DNA of 64,000 nt from Thermincola carboxydiphila. GTDB lineage: Bacteria; Bacillota; Thermincolia; Thermincolales; UBA2595. The position numbers were made by a program, and so were the translations under genes. Positions within the stretch are counted from its first letter, which is position 1, and every line of letters begins with the position of its first letter. Below, in pieces: positions 60,949 through 64,000 of the stretch. A model generated the notes under the pieces. The model was not told the origin of the DNA. It made no database searches and was given only the letters and a program-made list of their open reading frames with translations. Location of the stretch: assembly GCA_016841045.1 (NCBI GenBank), contig JAENZX010000003.1, positions 147,282-211,281 of the forward strand, in the 5' to 3' direction.

Positions 60949-63333
60949 TTGGTGAATTCATTAATATCCACTATAGAAAAAGTCAGAGAAGCACTGGTAG
61001 TCGAAGCCAGGACAGGCTGCAAAAACGCCGCTGTATTCGGCGGTTTTAGTGCTTTCGTTATTTCACATCTCATTAAACTACATAAAGATTTACGTGACAG
61101 ATTACCGTCAGATACACTTAATGAAATTCAAACAATTACCTCAGAGCTTACTGAGTATAATGACTTAACCGGGATTGAACGAAAAAAGGTAACGGAAAAA
61201 ATATATACTTTACTGTTGACTATAAAAGGGTTTATTCATCAAGGCGGTACTCCAAAAATCCCTGTGGGTTTGAAAAAAAGCGATACAGGACTGCAGTTCC
61301 TTAAAAATGTTGGACCTAGGAGAGTAAGCCAGTTAAACCGTCTGGGTATTACATGTATTGAGGATTTATTTTATCATTTTCCCAGAAGATACGAGGATAG
61401 AAGCCAGTTGAAAAAGTTCTATCAGCTTACCAATGGTGAAACTGAAACTGTTCACGGTACTGTCGTAGGTTGTCAGGAACTTAAACCTAGAAAGAAGCTC
61501 AGCATTACAAAGATTGCTATCCATGACGGTATGTCCGTGGGTTATGCAGTCTGGTTTAACCAACCATACATAAAGAAACAGATTCCGGTAGGGAGCGAGA
61601 TACTTGTTACAGGAAAAGTTGAACGGAAGTTTGGTTTTCTGCAAATTTCCGTCACTGATTATGAATTATCTGATACGGAAGAACCAGTTCATGCCGGGCG
61701 GATAGTACCTGTTTATCCGACCACTGAAGGACTTTCACCGCGCACCCTCCGGTCAATAATAAGAAATAGCTTAGACCAGCACTTGTCACAGTATAAAGAA
61801 TTCATACCCGATTTTTTACTGGACAAGTACCAACTTCCCGGAATTTGCGAGGCCTTGTCAAAAATACATTTTCCTGAAAAAATGTCTGATGTAGAGGAGG
61901 CAAGAAGGCGGCTGGTTTTTGAAGAACTTTTTCTGCTTCAAATTGGTGTGGGATTGATTAAAGCTCCCGTATTAAAAGAAAAGGGGATAAAGCACAGGAA
62001 TAACGGGCCTTTGGTTCGTGATCTTATGGAAGTACTTCCTTTTTCACTTACCTCCGCGCAACTCCGTGTATTGGAAGAGATCTTTTCAGATATGGAATTG
62101 GACAAGCCGATGAACAGACTTGTTCAGGGTGATGTGGGTTCAGGGAAAACCGTTATTGCTGCTGCAGCTTTAGTTAAAACGGTAGAAAACGGTTATCAGG
62201 GAGTAATGATGGCTCCAACGGAAATTCTGGCTGTTCAGCATTATGAAGGCCTTAATGAACTACTTGAACCTCTGGGAGTAAAAGTCACTCTTCTTACAGG
62301 GAGTTTAAGTAAAACTGAAAAAATCAGAAGAATTAGCGACATAAGTAATGGAATGGTAGATATAGTAGTAGGTACTCATGCCATTATTCAGGATGAGGTA
62401 AAGTTTCAAAAATTAGGGCTGGCTATTACTGATGAGCAGCATAGGTTTGGTGTCAGGCAGAGAGGTAAGTTGAAAGAAAAGGGTACTAATCCGGATATTC
62501 TTGTTATGACCGCGACTCCTATTCCACGAACTTTGGCTCTTACTGTATATGGTGATCTTGACATATCTATAATTGACCAGCTCCCACCCGGCAGGCGGTC
62601 TATAAAAACCTATTGGGTTAATCATAAAATGAAAGAACGAATTTACAATTTTGTCAGAGAGCAAGTCGGAGCTGGAAGACAGGTTTACTATGTATGTCCA
62701 CTTGTTGAGGAATCAGACAAGATTGATGTTAGTGCAGCAGTTGATCTAGCTGAATATCTTCAGTCGGAAGTTTTTCAGGATCTGAAAATAGGGTTGCTGC
62801 ACGGGCGTCTTAGTCAGGATGCTAAAGACGAGGTAATGAGGGAATACAAAAATGGAAAGATAGATATTCTTGTTGCAACAACTGTAATTGAAGTCGGAGT
62901 AAATGTACCTAACTCAACAATCATGGTCATTGAAGACGCAGACAGGTTTGGTCTTGCACAGCTTCACCAGCTTAGAGGCAGGGTTGGACGTGGCTCGCAC
63001 CAATCTTACTGTATTTTGATAGCAAGTCCTTCAACAGAAGAAGGCAGGGCACGAATGAATATTATGCAGGCTACCTCTGACGGTTTCGTTATTGCCGAAG
63101 AAGACCTTAAGTTACGAGGTCCGGGAGAGTTCTTTGGGACTAGACAATCAGGCCTTCCTGACCTCAAAATAGCTGATATCATAAGAGACGTAAAAATACT
63201 TCAGATTGCAAGAGATGAAGCATTTAAACTGCTGTCAGAACATCCGGCCCTAGATGACTCAAGCTTAATCGGACTCAAGGAAAGGGTTATTCGAAAATTC
63301 AGCGGCACTACCAATTATATAGAAATTAGTTAA
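60949..63333 (+). CDS. recG: ATP-dependent DNA helicase RecG with N-terminal extension
   Basis: A 794-residue helicase that reverses stalled replication forks. Typical RecG has ~690 residues; here about 110 extra residues precede the wedge-domain region ([16 protein letters not shown] near 124). The motor domain has GDVGSGKT (Walker A) near 395, the DEQH box near 494, TATPIPRT near 523 and the C-terminal RGRVGRG near 676. The extension ([20 protein letters not shown], helical) recalls those of thermophiles and some Clostridia. The start is TTG at 60949 or GTG at 60952. It directly follows the DegV gene and precedes recA. Confidence 0.95.
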   Translation: MVNSLISTIEKVREALVVEARTGCKNAAVFGGFSAFVISHLIKLHKDLRDRLPSDTLNEIQTITSELTEYNDLTGIERKKVTEKIYTLLLTIKGFIHQGGTPKIPVGLKKSDTGLQFLKNVGPRRVSQLNRLGITCIEDLFYHFPRRYEDRSQLKKFYQLTNGETETVHGTVVGCQELKPRKKLSITKIAIHDGMSVGYAVWFNQPYIKKQIPVGSEILVTGKVERKFGFLQISVTDYELSDTEEPVHAGRIVPVYPTTEGLSPRTLRSIIRNSLDQHLSQYKEFIPDFLLDKYQLPGICEALSKIHFPEKMSDVEEARRRLVFEELFLLQIGVGLIKAPVLKEKGIKHRNNGPLVRDLMEVLPFSLTSAQLRVLEEIFSDMELDKPMNRLVQGDVGSGKTVIAAAALVKTVENGYQGVMMAPTEILAVQHYEGLNELLEPLGVKVTLLTGSLSKTEKIRRISDISNGMVDIVVGTHAIIQDEVKFQKLGLAITDEQHRFGVRQRGKLKEKGTNPDILVMTATPIPRTLALTVYGDLDISIIDQLPPGRRSIKTYWVNHKMKERIYNFVREQVGAGRQVYYVCPLVEESDKIDVSAAVDLAEYLQSEVFQDLKIGLLHGRLSQDAKDEVMREYKNGKIDILVATTVIEVGVNVPNSTIMVIEDADRFGLAQLHQLRGRVGRGSHQSYCILIASPSTEEGRARMNIMQATSDGFVIAEEDLKLRGPGEFFGTRQSGLPDLKIADIIRDVKILQIARDEAFKLLSEHPALDDSSLIGLKERVIRKFSGTTNYIEIS

Positions 63334-63391
63334 AATATAATAGAAAACAGTAAAACATTTAAAGTAACTTCCAAGTCATGGAAATTATTTG

Positions 63392-63449
63392 TTGACAGAT
63401 TGTATCTTAACATGTATAATTAGTTTCAGTAGGACCGAACATATGTTTG
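63392..63449 (+). promoter_or_regulatory. recA promoter with SOS box
   Basis: TTGACA (63392-63397) and TATAAT (63415-63420) are separated by 17 bp, a perfect sigma-A promoter. CGAACATATGTTTG (63436-63449) matches the Gram-positive SOS box CGAAC-N4-GTTY in nearly every position, so LexA control is expected. Confidence 0.9.
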
Positions 63450-63464
63450 AGGAGGATGTATTAC

Positions 63465-64000
63465 ATGTCAGACAAGTTAAAGGCGCTGGAAATGGCGTTA
63501 CACCAAATTGAAAAGCAATTTGGTAAGGGATCGATAATGAAGCTTGGTGAAGCATCAGCCAATATGCACATTAATGTTATTCCCACAGGTGCATTAACTC
63601 TGGACGTTGCCTTAGGTGTAGGGGGGGTCCCCAGGGGCAGGGTTATTGAAATATACGGTCCGGAATCATCCGGTAAGACTACAGTTGCCCTTCACATACT
63701 GGCCGAAGCTCAGAAAATGGGCGGTACAGCAGCTTTTATTGATGCCGAGCATGCTCTTGACCCTGTATATGCCAGGAAACTTGGAGTAGACATCGACAAT
63801 CTCCTTATATCCCAACCGGATACTGGTGAACAAGCCCTGGAAATTGCTGAGGCCCTAGTACGCAGTGGCGCTATAGATGTTATTGTCGTTGATTCTGTAG
63901 CGGCCCTTGTCCCAAGAGCGGAAATTGAAGGAGAAATGGGTGATGCTCATGTTGGCCTTCAGGCCCGGCTTATGTCCCAGGCACTTAGAAAGCTTACCGG
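63465..64000 (+). CDS. recA: recombinase RecA (N-terminal part)
   Basis: The first ~178 residues of the strand-exchange recombinase; the gene runs past the window end. The Walker A motif is GPESSGKTT near residues 65-73. [10 protein letters not shown] near 91, [20 protein letters not shown] near 116-135 and [19 protein letters not shown] near 143-161 are standard. It polymerises on single-stranded DNA and also triggers LexA self-cleavage. A GAGGAGG site lies about 11 bases before the ATG. The SOS box upstream fits autoregulated induction. Placement right after recG is common in Firmicutes. Confidence 0.97.
   Translation, partial: MSDKLKALEMALHQIEKQFGKGSIMKLGEASANMHINVIPTGALTLDVALGVGGVPRGRVIEIYGPESSGKTTVALHILAEAQKMGGTAAFIDAEHALDPVYARKLGVDIDNLLISQPDTGEQALEIAEALVRSGAIDVIVVDSVAALVPRAEIEGEMGDAHVGLQARLMSQALRKLT

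Noticed and set aside
1-64000. CRISPR array, rRNA operon or prophage
   Set aside because: No regularly spaced repeats, rRNA sequence or phage structural genes were seen.

Overview
The window looks like chromosomal DNA of an anaerobic, endospore-forming member of the Firmicutes (Clostridia, Peptococcaceae-like). No species is claimed. The evidence is the sporulation genes (spoIVA, spmA/spmB, the ytfJ/DUF2953 pair), strong AGGAGG-type ribosome binding sites, many TTG and GTG starts, low G+C outside one island, and multiheme/NrfD respiratory genes. Gene density is high and rho-independent hairpins separate most transcription units.

Layout. 1-6.3 kb holds amino-acid genes: the end of a PaaK-type ligase, a TrpB2-like synthase, ilvE, a core MetE-like methyltransferase and lysA. 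6.4-24 kb is housekeeping and sporulation: a DHH-CBS-CCA-adding fusion, an M50 protease, trpS with a cysteine cluster, scpA/scpB, DUF2953-ytfJ, an FAD oxidoreductase, spmA/spmB, rluB, cheX-like, an MBL hydrolase, an HDOD protein, lrgA/lrgB and a YhiN-type flavoprotein. 24-34 kb carries typA (minus strand), spoIVA and a five-gene opp peptide transporter. 34.1-37.8 kb carries a divergent pair under two CsoR-like palindromes, then ACT protein-hom-thrB and tRNA-Pro(GGG).

38.1-45.7 kb is a respiratory island, more G+C-rich by eye, just beyond the tRNA. It encodes a multiheme cytochrome broken by a frameshift, a slipin, a NarX/NarL-type two-component system, a tetraheme cytochrome, a Tat-type four-cluster ferredoxin, an NrfD-type membrane subunit and two tandem paralogous small membrane proteins. 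Near-identical hairpins lie on either side of it. No molybdopterin catalytic subunit is present.

45.8-49.4 kb has a SatP-type transporter, a GAF/PAS histidine kinase and a second HDOD protein. 49.5-56.4 kb is an envelope locus: two paralogous proteins with an alkaline-phosphatase-like ectodomain plus a polytopic membrane domain, flanking an L,D-transpeptidase and a GT4 glycosyltransferase. The glycosyltransferase appears to start at a rare ATT codon. 56.4-64 kb is housekeeping: hslO, rpmB, a DUF1858 protein, an Asp23 protein, a DhaL/YloV protein, degV, recG and the start of recA with an SOS box.

The main unexplained items are the envelope locus with its apparently degenerate phosphatase domains, the NrfD/multiheme island, and a 206-208 bp MITE-like element present twice in opposite orientation.
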